NCBI GenBank assembly: GCA_039187815.1
Contig: JBCCZI010000005.1
Location: forward strand, 18,975 to 82,974
Source: Thermohalobaculum sp039187815
Lineage (GTDB): Bacteria; Pseudomonadota; Alphaproteobacteria; Rhodobacterales; Rhodobacteraceae
Direction: 5' to 3'
DNA length: 64,000 nucleotides
In this document: piece after piece, positions 21,706 through 30,709 of the stretch
Layout: each line of letters opens with the position of its first letter
Position numbering within the stretch: position 1 is the first letter of the stretch
Notes under the pieces: generated by a model
Told to the model about the DNA's origin: nothing
What the model saw: the letters and a program-made list of their open reading frames with translations, nothing else
The model's database searches: none
Made by a program: the position numbers and the translations under genes

Positions 21706-22821
21706 ATGGCGCTGGATTTGGAGGGTTTGCTCAAGAGCTTCGGGGACGATGCGCCCTGTGGCGACGACCTTGAGTACGACCCCGATTTCATCGCTCTCGA
21801 GCTCGCTGCAATGCCCAAAGAAGAGCAGCAGATGGGGGACTCGGTCATCGAGGCCGAGGAACCGGATTGGCGCGAAGTGCAGTCCGCTTCGATCAAGGTG
21901 ATGGAGCGCAGCAAGGACATTCGTGCCTCGTCCCATTACGCGATCGCGGCCCTGAAAATTGAAGGGATCGGCGGCTTTCGCGATGCGCTCACCTACACGC
22001 GCCGCTGCCTCGAGACTTATTGGGACACGTGCCACCCTCTGCTGGACGCCGAGGACGACAATGATCCGACTGCCCGCGTGAACGCAGTGCGCGGCCTGGC
22101 CGGAGCGGATACGGTTTTGAAGGCGCTGAGGAACATGCCGTTGGCGGAGTCGCCGCGCATCGGGCGCTTTGGCCTGCGCGAGATCTTGATCATCAAGGGC
22201 GAAATGCAAGTGCCCGAGAAGGACCAGGTCGACAGCGGCGCGGTCGCGTCTGCCTTCCAGGACACCAAGCCCGAAAAGCTCAGCGCGGATCTCGAGGCTA
22301 CCAAGGCCGCTCGGGCCGAGCTGAAGACGATCGAGAAGATCTTCGACGACAAGACGCCGGGGATGGGCCCCGACATGTTGCCGCTGGCCAAGCTCCTGAA
22401 GCAGCTCGAGGACGGGTTGGTGGAATATGGCGGGCTCGATCAGGCCGCGCCCGAGGAGGCGGCGGCCGAGGGCGAAGCTGGCGAGGATGGCGAGGCCGAA
22501 GACGGGGCCGCTCCCGCTGCCGGTGCGCCGGCGCGTGCTGTGGCAACACGGGGTGTCGGCACGATCGACAGCCGCAAGGATGTGCTGACCGCGCTCGACC
22601 GGATCTGCGACTATTACGCCAAGAACGAGCCCTCCTCGCCGGTGCCCTTGATCATCAAGCGTGCGCACCGCTTGGTGATGGCCGATTTCGAGGCGATCCT
22701 GGCCGATTTGGCACCAGGTGGACTGGAACAGCTGCGGGTGGTGTCCGGTACCAAAGAAGGGGATGCCGGCGGAGCTGCCGCCGGCAAGGCTGACGGCGGC
22801 AAAGGCCAGCAGCGTAAGTGA
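21706..22821 (+). CDS. tssA: T6SS cap/baseplate assembly protein TssA
   Basis: TssA organises the baseplate and coordinates sheath polymerisation in the cytoplasm. The 371-residue protein begins with the ImpA_N domain (LKSFGDDAPCGDDLEYDPDF; WREVQ; the DALTYTRRCLETYWDTCHPL region). An acidic, Ala-rich linker at about residues 245-280 leads to the C-terminal SRKDVLTALDRICDYYAKNE and PVPLIIKRAHRLV block typical of TssA. It is first in the locus, as in the Pseudomonas H1 order tssA-tssB-tssC-hcp. Confidence 0.93.
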   Translation: MALDLEGLLKSFGDDAPCGDDLEYDPDFIALELAAMPKEEQQMGDSVIEAEEPDWREVQSASIKVMERSKDIRASSHYAIAALKIEGIGGFRDALTYTRRCLETYWDTCHPLLDAEDDNDPTARVNAVRGLAGADTVLKALRNMPLAESPRIGRFGLREILIIKGEMQVPEKDQVDSGAVASAFQDTKPEKLSADLEATKAARAELKTIEKIFDDKTPGMGPDMLPLAKLLKQLEDGLVEYGGLDQAAPEEAAAEGEAGEDGEAEDGAAPAAGAPARAVATRGVGTIDSRKDVLTALDRICDYYAKNEPSSPVPLIIKRAHRLVMADFEAILADLAPGGLEQLRVVSGTKEGDAGGAAAGKADGGKGQQRK

Positions 22822-22911
22822 TCGAGGGCGATGGGAATGCGGAACTCACTTGACGATTCGCGACCCTCACGGGTTATGGTACTCGTGGCGAAATTCGGGG
22901 AGATATGACCA

Positions 22912-23430
22912 ATGGGCGGTAGCAGCCAGAAATTCATCGGCCGGAATCGCGCGCCACGCGTTCAAATTGAGTATGATGTCGAGGTGTATGGGGCCGAGAA
23001 AAAGGTCCAGCTTCCCTTCATCATGGGGGTCATGGCCGACCTGAGTGGAAAGCCTGAGGAGGCTCTTCCGCCCGTGAGCGATCGCAAATTCTTGGAGATT
23101 GATGTCGACAACTTCGACAGCCGTATGAAGTCCATGAAGCCGCGGGTCGCGTTTCCGGTGCCGAACACCCTGACGGGTGAGGGCAACATGATGGTCGATC
23201 TGACCTTCGAGAGCATGGACGACTTCTCGCCCGCCGCGATCGCGCGGAAGGTGGAGCCGCTGCGTAAGCTATTCGAGGCGCGCTCCCAGCTTGCGAACCT
23301 GATGACCTATATGGACGGCAAGGCGGGCGCCGAGGAGTTGATCTCCAAGGTTATGTCCGACCCAGCGCTGATGTCGGCGCTGGCCTCCGCGCCCAAGGCG
23401 GGCGCAGACGAAGAGCAGAAAGAGGAGTAA
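22912..23430 (+). CDS. tssB: T6SS contractile sheath small subunit TssB
   Basis: TssB (VipA) forms the contractile sheath with TssC around the Hcp tube. The 172-residue protein starts MGGSSQKFIGRNRAPRVQIE and has LPFIMGVMADLSGKPE and KFLEIDVDNFDSRM, characteristic of the family. ATG 22912 is preceded by GGGGAGA. Only 3 bases separate it from tssC, so the two are co-translated. Confidence 0.96.
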   Translation: MGGSSQKFIGRNRAPRVQIEYDVEVYGAEKKVQLPFIMGVMADLSGKPEEALPPVSDRKFLEIDVDNFDSRMKSMKPRVAFPVPNTLTGEGNMMVDLTFESMDDFSPAAIARKVEPLRKLFEARSQLANLMTYMDGKAGAEELISKVMSDPALMSALASAPKAGADEEQKEE

Positions 23431-23433
23431 GGC

Positions 23434-24930
23434 ATGGTCGATACCGAAGCCCAGGCTGGTGCCGCAGCAGGCGAGACCTCCTTCGCCCCTGACGAACTTG
23501 GCCGGCTCCTCGAAAAGGAGTTTCGCCCAAAATCCGACAACGCGCGCGACGCGGTCGAGCAGGCGGTCAAGACGCTGGCCGAGCATGCGCTCGAGAACGC
23601 GGCCCTCGTCTCGAATGACGCGCTGGTTACCATCGAGTCGATCATCTCGCTGCTCGACAAAAAGCTGAGCGAGCAGATCAACGAGATCCTTCACCATGCC
23701 GACTTCCAGAAGCTCGAGAGCTCCTGGCGCGGTCTCCACTATCTCATCAACAATACCGAAACCGATGAGATGCTGAAGATCCGGGTGATGAACATCTCCA
23801 AGAAGGACCTCGGCAAGACGCTCAAGAAGTTCAAGGGAACCGCTTGGGATCAGTCGCCGATCTTCAAGAAGGTCTATGAGGAAGAGTACGGCCAGTTCGG
23901 TGGCGAGCCTTACGGCTGCCTGATCGGCGACTATTTCTTCGACCACAGCCCGCCGGATGTCGAGCTGCTGGGCGAGATGAGCAAGGTCGCCGCTGCCGCC
24001 CACGCGCCGTTCCTCTGCGCGCCGAACCCGACGCTGTTCCAGATGGACAGCTGGCAGGAACTGGCAAACCCGCGCGATCTTACCAAAATCTTCCAGACGC
24101 CGGAGTATGCGCCATGGCGCTCGCTGCGCGACAGCGACGACAGCCGCTATATCGGCTTGGCGATGCCGCGCTTTCTCGGCCGCTATCCTTACGGAGCTAA
24201 GACGGACCCCGTTGAGGAGTTCGATTTTGAAGAGGACACTGACGGCGCGGATCACAGCAAGTATTCCTGGGTGAACGCGGCCTATGGCATGGCGGTGAAC
24301 GTGAACCGCGCCTTCAAGCTCTATGGCTGGTGCACCCGGATCCGCGGCGTCGAGTCCGGCGGTGCGGTGCCCAACCTGCCGACGCACACATTCCCCACGG
24401 ATGACGGTGGGGTCGACATGAAGTGCCCGACCGAGATCGCGATCTCGGACCGGCGCGAGGCGGAACTGGCCAAAAACGGTATGATGCCGCTGGTCCACCG
24501 CAAGAATTCGGATATGGCGGCCTTTATCGGTGCTCAGTCGCTGCAGAAGCCCGTCGAATATGATGATCCCGACGCGACCGCCAACGCCAACTTGTCGGCG
24601 CGTCTCCCCTATCTTTTCGCAACCTGCCGCTTCGCTCACTATTTGAAGTGCATGGTCCGCGATAAGATCGGTTCGTTCAAAGAGCGGGCCGAGATGCAGC
24701 GCTGGCTCCAGAAATGGATCAACCAGTATGTTGACTTGAACTCTGAGTCCTCGCCCGAAGTGGTGAAGGCTCGCAAGCCGCTCGCGGCAGCTCAAGTTGT
24801 CGTCGAGGAGGTTGAAGGGAACCCAGGATATTACAGTTCAAAGTTTTTCCTTCGCCCCCACTACCAGCTCGAGGGCCTGAGCGTATCCCTTCGTCTGGTG
24901 TCTAAACTGCCCTCTGAAAAGGGTGGTTAA
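23434..24930 (+). CDS. tssC: T6SS contractile sheath large subunit TssC
   Basis: TssC (VipB) has 498 residues, the normal length. Signature regions are ADFQKLESSWRGLHYLI near residue 90, GCLIGDYFFDHSPPDVELL near residue 160, APFLCAPNPTLF, and the C-terminal EVEGNPGYYSSKFFLRPHYQLEGL containing the handshake strand that interlocks sheath subunits. It is directly downstream of tssB. A second, fused sheath-like protein is encoded at 35081-37045. Confidence 0.97.
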   Translation: MVDTEAQAGAAAGETSFAPDELGRLLEKEFRPKSDNARDAVEQAVKTLAEHALENAALVSNDALVTIESIISLLDKKLSEQINEILHHADFQKLESSWRGLHYLINNTETDEMLKIRVMNISKKDLGKTLKKFKGTAWDQSPIFKKVYEEEYGQFGGEPYGCLIGDYFFDHSPPDVELLGEMSKVAAAAHAPFLCAPNPTLFQMDSWQELANPRDLTKIFQTPEYAPWRSLRDSDDSRYIGLAMPRFLGRYPYGAKTDPVEEFDFEEDTDGADHSKYSWVNAAYGMAVNVNRAFKLYGWCTRIRGVESGGAVPNLPTHTFPTDDGGVDMKCPTEIAISDRREAELAKNGMMPLVHRKNSDMAAFIGAQSLQKPVEYDDPDATANANLSARLPYLFATCRFAHYLKCMVRDKIGSFKERAEMQRWLQKWINQYVDLNSESSPEVVKARKPLAAAQVVVEEVEGNPGYYSSKFFLRPHYQLEGLSVSLRLVSKLPSEKGG

Positions 24931-24937
24931 AGAGGGT

Positions 24938-24970
24938 CAGGCGGCGATGTCCGTCGTCTGATATATTTTC
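24938..24970 (+). terminator. Hairpin plus U-rich tract between tssC and hcp1
   Basis: CAGGCGGCG at 24938-24946 can pair with CGTCGTCTG at 24952-24960 (two G-U pairs, 5-base loop), followed by ATATATTTTC. It lies between tssC and hcp1 and could be a partial terminator or an end-stabilising hairpin that lets hcp1 be expressed at its own level. Confidence 0.5.
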
Positions 24971-25005
24971 GCCGATTTTCGGCATATCTAGAGGAGTGAG
25001 CCACC

Positions 25006-25527
25006 ATGGCCGACGCTGAACCGCAAGATGCCCTGATGTATTTCTCGGGGACGAATTCTGAGCACATTGTTGGTGAGAGCCAAGATCACCAACTGTCCGA
25101 CAACAATGCCTTCGAACTGACCGAGTTCACCATTAAGGGTGAGAACTCGACCAATGTCGGCTCGTCGACCACGGGCGCCGGTGGCGCTGGCAAGGTGAAG
25201 TTCGACCGTCTCAACCTGAAGAAGTACACCGACAGCGCGTCGGCTGGCTTCTACAAAGCGCTGATCGAGGGTCTGCACATCCAGGAAGGTCACATCCGTC
25301 TCCGTCGCAACGGCATGGAGTACATGAAGTTCGACTTCCTGATGTGCATCGTGGCCGAGATCGAGACCAGCCAGTCGGGAGAGGACGAGGCCGAGGATTC
25401 GATCGTGTGCGACTACGGCGCGATCAAAGTGACCTACACTCAGCAGGACTCCGCCAGTGGCGAAGAGGGTGCCGAGCAGGGCCACGAGTTCAGCCGCGTC
25501 ACCAACAACGCCGCCTACGAGATCTGA
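25006..25527 (+). CDS. hcp: T6SS tube protein Hcp (copy 1)
   Basis: Hcp hexamers stack into the inner tube and chaperone effectors. The 173-residue protein starts MADAEPQDALMYFSGTNSEHIVGESQD and has the family core FELTEFTIKGEN and KVKFDRLNLKKYTDSAS...FYKALIEG. AGAGGAGTGAG lies before the ATG. It is followed by a strong intrinsic terminator at 25585-25618, so it ends a transcription unit. A divergent second copy lies 190 bases further on. Confidence 0.95.
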   Translation: MADAEPQDALMYFSGTNSEHIVGESQDHQLSDNNAFELTEFTIKGENSTNVGSSTTGAGGAGKVKFDRLNLKKYTDSASAGFYKALIEGLHIQEGHIRLRRNGMEYMKFDFLMCIVAEIETSQSGEDEAEDSIVCDYGAIKVTYTQQDSASGEEGAEQGHEFSRVTNNAAYEI

Positions 25528-25584
25528 TCTCGGCGCCGGCCCGGCCGTGCGGGGTGCCCCTGCATCCCGAACGGCAGCACTATG

Positions 25585-25618
25585 GACGGGCGCGTTCAGC
25601 GCCCGTCTTCTCCGTTTT
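25585..25618 (+). terminator. Intrinsic terminator after hcp1
   Basis: A perfect 9-base stem, GACGGGCGC (25585-25593) and GCGCCCGTC (25599-25607), with a 5-base loop is followed by TTCTCCGTTTT. This is the clearest intrinsic terminator in the window. It should stop transcription from tssA-hcp1, so the downstream genes probably have their own promoter in 25620-25680. Confidence 0.8.
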
Positions 25619-25657
25619 GCCCGGGCGGGTCTGCTCCGGCCCCGAACGTGTTGTCGT

Positions 25658-25703
25658 CTTGGGTGCTAGATCTCTGCGGGCGGTTAAAAATTTTGCACCC
25701 AAG
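25658..25703 (+). promoter_or_regulatory. Leader hairpin abutting the hcp2 ribosome-binding site
   Basis: CTTGGGTGC at 25658-25666 and GCACCCAAG at 25695-25703 form a perfect 9-base inverted repeat with a 28-base loop containing AAAAATTTT. The 3' arm ends 2 bases before GGAGGG (25706-25711) that serves ATG 25721. Folding could affect hcp2 translation; alternatively the repeat is a DNA operator over the promoter. Confidence 0.5.
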
Positions 25704-25720
25704 TTGGAGGGTTCTCTGTC

Positions 25721-26284
25721 ATGGCAACCGAAGCCGAAGACGCCTTCATGTATTTCGACCTCACGGCTGGTGTCCGGATCGAAGGCGAAGCGCGGGATGA
25801 GCGCACGACCTTCACCGGCGAAGAGACCATGTGGCAGCGCTACGCTTTTCAGATTCAAAGCGTTGGCTATTCGGTGACCAACAAGACGAACATCGGTAAG
25901 GCCGCGGGCACCGACACGGGCTCGGGCGGAGGCGGGGAGAACACCGATGCCGGTAAGGTCACCTTTGAAAAAGTGGTAATTAAAAAGATGTGCGACCAGT
26001 CGACGCCAAACCTCATGCTGGCCTGCGCCAAGGGTGAGAAGTTCAAATGGGCGAAGATTGAGCTCCGTCGGAATTACAAAACCTACATGATTATCACGCT
26101 CGAAGACTGCATCATCTCCAAGGCCGGCGTGGAGCAATCGGGAGACGAAGAAGCCACTGACACCATTGAAATCGATTATGCGCGGATCGTCGTCGAATAT
26201 AGCTCGCAAGGTGAGGATGGCGATTTCTGGATCTCGCATCGCGCCGGTTGGGATCGCGAGATCGGCAAATACTACGACATCTGA
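25721..26284 (+). CDS. T6SS tube protein Hcp (copy 2, divergent)
   Basis: This second Hcp-family protein (187 residues) starts MATEAEDAFMYFDLTAGVRI. Hcp features are retained: KVTFEKVVIKKMCDQSTPNLMLAC and WAKIELRRNYKTYMIITLED. Identity with copy 1 is low by eye, and it has a Gly-rich insertion (TDTGSGGGGENTD) near residue 70 and an extended C-terminus ...HRAGWDREIGKYYDI. It may form a distinct tube, cap the tube, or select other effectors. GGAGGG precedes the ATG. Confidence 0.9.
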   Translation: MATEAEDAFMYFDLTAGVRIEGEARDERTTFTGEETMWQRYAFQIQSVGYSVTNKTNIGKAAGTDTGSGGGGENTDAGKVTFEKVVIKKMCDQSTPNLMLACAKGEKFKWAKIELRRNYKTYMIITLEDCIISKAGVEQSGDEEATDTIEIDYARIVVEYSSQGEDGDFWISHRAGWDREIGKYYDI

Positions 26285-26289
26285 GGGGG

Positions 26290-26311
26290 CCGGGCCGCGC
26301 GGTCGGCCCGG
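26290..26311 (+). terminator. GC-rich hairpin after hcp2
   Basis: CCGGGCCG (26290-26297) and CGGCCCGG (26304-26311) form a perfect 8-base stem with a 6-base loop, 6 bases after the hcp2 stop. There is no U tract, so it is more likely a 3'-end-protecting or attenuating hairpin than a full terminator. Confidence 0.45.
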
Positions 26312-26404
26312 TACCGTCCAGAACGAGCTTGGAAGTCGGCGGGCGCCGCTGCTAGGCTTGCGATACGAACCAAGAACAACAATTCGTGCAAGACTGAGGG
26401 GCCC

Positions 26405-27283
26405 ATGACCGCAATCGATCTCATCCGTTCCGGGGACATAGCGGGCGCGTTGGCGGCCTTGCAGGACGAGGTTCGCAAGGACCCCTCGGATGCCAAGCAC
26501 CGGATCTTCCTGTTCCAGCTGCTGAGTGTGAAGGGCGATTGGAACCGCGCTGTCACGCAACTCAGCCTGTGCGGGAAGATGGACGAGACCGCGCTGCCCA
26601 TGGCGCAGACTTATCGCGAGGCGATCGGCTGCGAGCTGATCCGCGAGCGCGTGTTCAAGGGCGAGACCGCTCCTCTGCTGTTCGGCGAGCCGCAGGAGTG
26701 GATCGCTCTGCTGATCCAAGCCATTGGGGTCTTTGGCCAAGGGGATCTTGCGGCGGCGGCCAAGATTCGCGCTGAGGCCTTCGACAGCGCGCCGACGACA
26801 TCCGGGAAGATCAACGACACGGCCTTTGACTGGATCGCCGATGCGGATATGCGCCTTGGCCCGGTGCTCGAACTGGTCATGAACGGCAGCTATTACTGGG
26901 CGCCGTTCAATTGTATTGCCAAGCTCGAGATGGAGGAGCCGACGGATCTGCGCGACCGGGTCTGGACCCCGGCCATGGTCACCTGGGCCAATGGCGGGCA
27001 GGTGCCCGTGCTGATCCCGACCCGCTATCCCGGCGATCTCGAGAGCTGGAGCGATGCGCACCGCCTCTCGCGCGCCACCGATTGGGTCGATGCGGGTGAG
27101 GAGACCTTTATCGGAACCGGCCAGCGTATCTTTGCGACAGATGTGGACGACTACCCGATCATGGACATCCGCACGATTGAGCTGGATGTGGAGGCGCCCG
27201 AGCCCTCAGAGCCCGCCGAGCCCTCAGAGCCCGCCAAGGACAGCGACACCTCCGAGGCGGCCGCGGGATCGGGCGATGGTTGA
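26405..27283 (+). CDS. tagJ: T6SS accessory protein TagJ/ImpE
   Basis: This 292-residue ImpE-family protein begins with a TPR-like stretch (GDIAGALAALQDEVRKDPSDAKHRIFLFQLL) and has WIADADMRLGPVLELVMNGSYYWAPF and PTRYPGDLESWSDAHRLSR, both typical. TagJ binds the sheath (TssB) in some systems and may link it to ClpV; it is accessory and confined to certain T6SS subtypes. The C-terminus is a short repeated EPSEPAEPSEPAK tail. It overlaps tssE by 8 bases. Confidence 0.92.
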   Translation: MTAIDLIRSGDIAGALAALQDEVRKDPSDAKHRIFLFQLLSVKGDWNRAVTQLSLCGKMDETALPMAQTYREAIGCELIRERVFKGETAPLLFGEPQEWIALLIQAIGVFGQGDLAAAAKIRAEAFDSAPTTSGKINDTAFDWIADADMRLGPVLELVMNGSYYWAPFNCIAKLEMEEPTDLRDRVWTPAMVTWANGGQVPVLIPTRYPGDLESWSDAHRLSRATDWVDAGEETFIGTGQRIFATDVDDYPIMDIRTIELDVEAPEPSEPAEPSEPAKDSDTSEAAAGSGDG

Positions 27284-27773
27284 CAAACTCGTCTCGGAAC
27301 GGCTGCAACCCTCGCTGCTGGACCGGCTGACCGACCAGAAACCAGAGAGCCCGGAGGAAAGCCGGGACGAGCGTGTCATCGACATGCGCCGCTTGCGGGC
27401 CATCGTGCTGCGCGACCTCACCTGGCTGTTCAATACGACGAATTTCGCCTCCGTTCGCGATCTGAAGCTGATGCCGCAATCGGCGGCTTCGGTGATCAAT
27501 TACGGCATTCCCGATGTGGCGGGGCAGCAGTCGGGGCAGAACTGGGCCTTTGGCTTGCAGCGCGCGTTGCGCGACGCCATCGAGCGGTTCGAGCCGCGCT
27601 TGATCCCAGGCACGGTCGAGATCCTGTTGGGCGAGCAGAATTATGGCCGCGACGCGGTCATAGTGCTCGAGATCCGCGGCGAGCTCTGGGCCCATCCGAT
27701 GCCCATCGAGCTCTACATGCGCACCGAGCTCGATCTTGCCAATGGCGAGATCACCGTGCGCAACGAGACCTGA
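27276..27773 (+). CDS. tssE: T6SS baseplate protein TssE (gp25-like)
   Basis: This 165-residue protein of the gp25-like baseplate wedge family nucleates sheath assembly with TssF/G/K. It begins LQPSLLDRLTDQKPESPEESRD and has MRRLRAIVLRDLTWLFNT and SVINYGIPDVAG, the typical TssE pattern, then a C-terminal strand region. ATG 27276 overlaps the tagJ stop; a longer upstream open frame is only the tagJ shadow. TssF starts 12 bases downstream. Confidence 0.94.
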   Translation: MVDKLVSERLQPSLLDRLTDQKPESPEESRDERVIDMRRLRAIVLRDLTWLFNTTNFASVRDLKLMPQSAASVINYGIPDVAGQQSGQNWAFGLQRALRDAIERFEPRLIPGTVEILLGEQNYGRDAVIVLEIRGELWAHPMPIELYMRTELDLANGEITVRNET

Positions 27774-27785
27774 GGCCGCCAGCTG

Positions 27786-29666
27786 ATGGACACCCGCCTG
27801 CTCAGATACTACGAGTCGGAGCTGAGCTTTATCCGTGAGATGGGCGCCGAGTTTTCCGCCTCTTATCCCAAGATCGCGTCGCGTCTGGGGATGGAGGGGC
27901 TCGAGGTGCTCGATCCGTATGTCGAGCGGCTGATCGAGAGCTTTGCCTTTCTGGCGGCGCGCGTGCAGCTCGAGCTCGCGCTGCAGTACCCGACCTTCAC
28001 GCAGCATCTGCTCGAGATCGTCTATCCGCACTACGCCTCGCCGACACCGTCGATGATGATCGCACATCTCAAGCCGGATCCGGCCCAAGGGGGCATGGAT
28101 GATGGGTTCTTGCTGCCGGCGGGCACGGCGCTGCGCAGTCCGCTCCGCGATGGGGACACCACGGCTTGTGTGTTCCGGACCGCCCATGATGTCCGGCTCT
28201 ATCCCCTCGAGGTGGCCGAGGCCGAATACATCGATGGCCGCGGCGAGTTGGTGGCCGCAGGCATGGGCGAGCCGCAGGAGGCACGCGCCGCGATCCGCCT
28301 GCGCTTCCGCCATCTGTCGGGAGAGCCCATGTCCTCACTCAGCGTCGAGGACTTGACGCTGTATCTTGCGGGCGATGGCGGCCAGCCCTGGCGGCTCTAC
28401 GAGAACATCGTCAAGGATACGGTCGGCCTCTATGGCCGCTCGACCAATCGGCGCTCGGATTGGGTGCAGCGCCTCGGTGACTGCCCGGTCGAGCCCGTGG
28501 GGTTTGACGCCGAAGAGCGGCTGCTGCCCTATCCGGACGAAAGCTTTGATGGCTACCGGCTGCTGCAGGAATACTTCGCCCTGCCGCAGCGGTTCTTCTT
28601 TGTCCGCCTCAGTGAGCTGGCGGAGGTTTTTGCGCGGACCGAGGAGTCGACGCTCGACGTCTACATCCTGCTGTCAGAGTCCTCGCGCGAGCTGCGCAAC
28701 ACCCTGGACCGCGAAAGCTTCCGTCTCCATACGACCCCAGCGATCAACCTGTTCGAAAAGCGCTGCGACCGGCTCCATGTGCGCGATGTGGACCATGAGC
28801 ATCACATCGTCCCGGATCGCACGGCGCCGATGGACTACGAGATCCACCATCTGAAGAAAGTCGTCGGGATCCTGGGGCAGGGCGACGACGATGTCGATTT
28901 CCAGCCCTTCTACAGCTCGGACGATATGACGGCGGCGGGGGAGACGCGCGAGGCCTATTACGCGATCAAACGCTCGATGCGTCAGCGCTCGGAGAAACAG
29001 CGGCTGAAGGGTGCGCGGACCACCTATCTCGGCTCCGAGATCTTCATCAGCCTGGTGGACCGGGACCAGGCGCCCTACGCCCGCACGCTTGAACAGCTCT
29101 CGGTGCAAGCCGTCTGTTCAAACCGCGATCTGCCGCTGATCCTGTCGATAGGCGGCGGCAAGACCGATTTTTATGTGCCCGATGGCGGGCCGATCTCCGA
29201 GATCCGGGCGATCGTCGCACCGACGCGCCCGCGGCCCAGCCTGGCCCAAGGCGATGCGGCTTGGCGTTTGATCAGCCATCTCAGCCTGAACTACCTCTCG
29301 ATCGCCGACACCGGGCGCGGCACCGGGGCGGCGGCCTTGCGCGAGATCCTAGCGATCTATGCGCCGCTCGGAGACCGGGCGATGGAGAAGCAGCTCGAAG
29401 GGGTCGTGGGCGTCACCTCGCAGCCCATCGTGCGGCGCATGCGGGACAAGCTGCTTTCGACCGCTGTGCGCGGGCTTGAGGTGAACGTGGCCTTCGACGA
29501 GAACATCTTCGAGGGTACCGGCGTCTATCTGCTCGGGGCCGTGCTCGAGCGGTTCTTTGCAAAATATGTGGCCCTGAACAGCTTTACCGAGACGGTGATC
29601 AGCAGCCAGGACCGAGGAGAGATCGCGCGATGGCGTCCAAGGAGCGGAAAGCGGCTCCTGATCTGA
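27786..29666 (+). CDS. tssF: T6SS baseplate protein TssF
   Basis: TssF is a core wedge component. The 626-residue length fits. The N-terminus LRYYESELSFIREMGAEFSA and YPKIASRLGM, then DPYVERLIESFAFLAARVQ, are hallmark TssF segments. FLPAGTALRSP-like and PQRFFFVRL regions follow. The 3' end overlaps tssG by 37 bases, giving ...RWRPRSGKRLLI in this frame. Confidence 0.96.
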   Translation: MDTRLLRYYESELSFIREMGAEFSASYPKIASRLGMEGLEVLDPYVERLIESFAFLAARVQLELALQYPTFTQHLLEIVYPHYASPTPSMMIAHLKPDPAQGGMDDGFLLPAGTALRSPLRDGDTTACVFRTAHDVRLYPLEVAEAEYIDGRGELVAAGMGEPQEARAAIRLRFRHLSGEPMSSLSVEDLTLYLAGDGGQPWRLYENIVKDTVGLYGRSTNRRSDWVQRLGDCPVEPVGFDAEERLLPYPDESFDGYRLLQEYFALPQRFFFVRLSELAEVFARTEESTLDVYILLSESSRELRNTLDRESFRLHTTPAINLFEKRCDRLHVRDVDHEHHIVPDRTAPMDYEIHHLKKVVGILGQGDDDVDFQPFYSSDDMTAAGETREAYYAIKRSMRQRSEKQRLKGARTTYLGSEIFISLVDRDQAPYARTLEQLSVQAVCSNRDLPLILSIGGGKTDFYVPDGGPISEIRAIVAPTRPRPSLAQGDAAWRLISHLSLNYLSIADTGRGTGAAALREILAIYAPLGDRAMEKQLEGVVGVTSQPIVRRMRDKLLSTAVRGLEVNVAFDENIFEGTGVYLLGAVLERFFAKYVALNSFTETVISSQDRGEIARWRPRSGKRLLI

Positions 29667-30706
29667 GAGGTCTTGAGGCGCTGGCCGCGGATCCAACGCG
29701 GTTTCACATCTTTAAGGCCATGCGGATCATTGAGGCGGCCTATGCGGACAACCCCCGGGTTGGCCGGTCGCGGCGCCCGTCGCAGGATGCGGTGCGACTC
29801 AAGCAGGAGCCCGAGCTCGCGTTCCCGCCCTCGACCGTGCTCGATTTCAAGATGCCGAACGAGGAGGAGGGCGAGCCGGCGGCGCTGGTGAACCGCTTCT
29901 TTGGCATTTGGGGTCCGATGGGGCCCATGCCGCTTCATCTGACCGAGTATGCCCGTGACCGGCTACGCAACAGCCGCGATCCGACCTTTGTCGCCTTTGC
30001 CGATGTCTTTCACCATCGCTTGCTCAGCCTGTTCTATCGCGCATGGGCCCAGGCCGAGCCGGCGCCGAGTTTTGACCGCCCCGATGACGATCCCTTTGCC
30101 AACAAGGTAGCGGCTGTGGCCGGGATCTTCGGCGACGGCTTGGTGCGGCGCGATGCGATGCCCGACACGGCCAAACTGCGTTACTCCGGGCGCCTGTCCC
30201 ATGGGACGCGCAACGAAGAGGGTCTGCTTGCCATCGTCGCCGGTTTTTTCCGCACAACTGTCTGCATCGAGAGCTTTGTCGGCAGCTGGCTGATGCTGGA
30301 TGAGCGGGAGCTGTTCCGGATGCCGGGCGGGCGCCCAACCGAAGGGCTCGGCCGCTCGATCACGGTGGGCGAGCGGGTCTGGAGCCGGCAATCCAAGTTC
30401 CGCTTCCGCATCGGGCCGCTGAGCCTTGCGGCCTATGAGCGTCTGCTGCCCGGAGGTGACAGCCTCGGCCGGCTGACCTCGATCGTGCGCAATTATGCCG
30501 GAGACGGGCTCGACTGGGACGTCGATCTGGTGTTGCGTGCGGACGAAGTGCCGCGCCCGCGCCTGGGGCGCCAGGGCGAGCTTGGATGGACGATCTGGAT
30601 CGGTCAACGACCGCCTGGAAAGGATGCCGACGATCTGGTCGTCGCGCCGCAATTTGACGCCCCGCCCCGAGAGGGACGGGCAGAACCAGTGCAAGAGGGG
30701 AGTTAA
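29630..30706 (+). CDS. tssG: T6SS baseplate protein TssG
   Basis: TssG (358 residues) binds TssF in a 2:1 complex in the wedge. ATG 29630 lies inside the tssF 3' end, preceded by GAGGAGA; it overlaps tssF by 37 bases. The protein has FHIFKAMRIIEAAYADNPRVG, FGIWGPMGPMPLHLTEY and FHHRLLSLFYRAWAQAEP, all conserved TssG features. ClpV follows after 3 bases. Confidence 0.95.
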   Translation: MASKERKAAPDLRGLEALAADPTRFHIFKAMRIIEAAYADNPRVGRSRRPSQDAVRLKQEPELAFPPSTVLDFKMPNEEEGEPAALVNRFFGIWGPMGPMPLHLTEYARDRLRNSRDPTFVAFADVFHHRLLSLFYRAWAQAEPAPSFDRPDDDPFANKVAAVAGIFGDGLVRRDAMPDTAKLRYSGRLSHGTRNEEGLLAIVAGFFRTTVCIESFVGSWLMLDERELFRMPGGRPTEGLGRSITVGERVWSRQSKFRFRIGPLSLAAYERLLPGGDSLGRLTSIVRNYAGDGLDWDVDLVLRADEVPRPRLGRQGELGWTIWIGQRPPGKDADDLVVAPQFDAPPREGRAEPVQEGS

Positions 30707-30709
30707 GAA

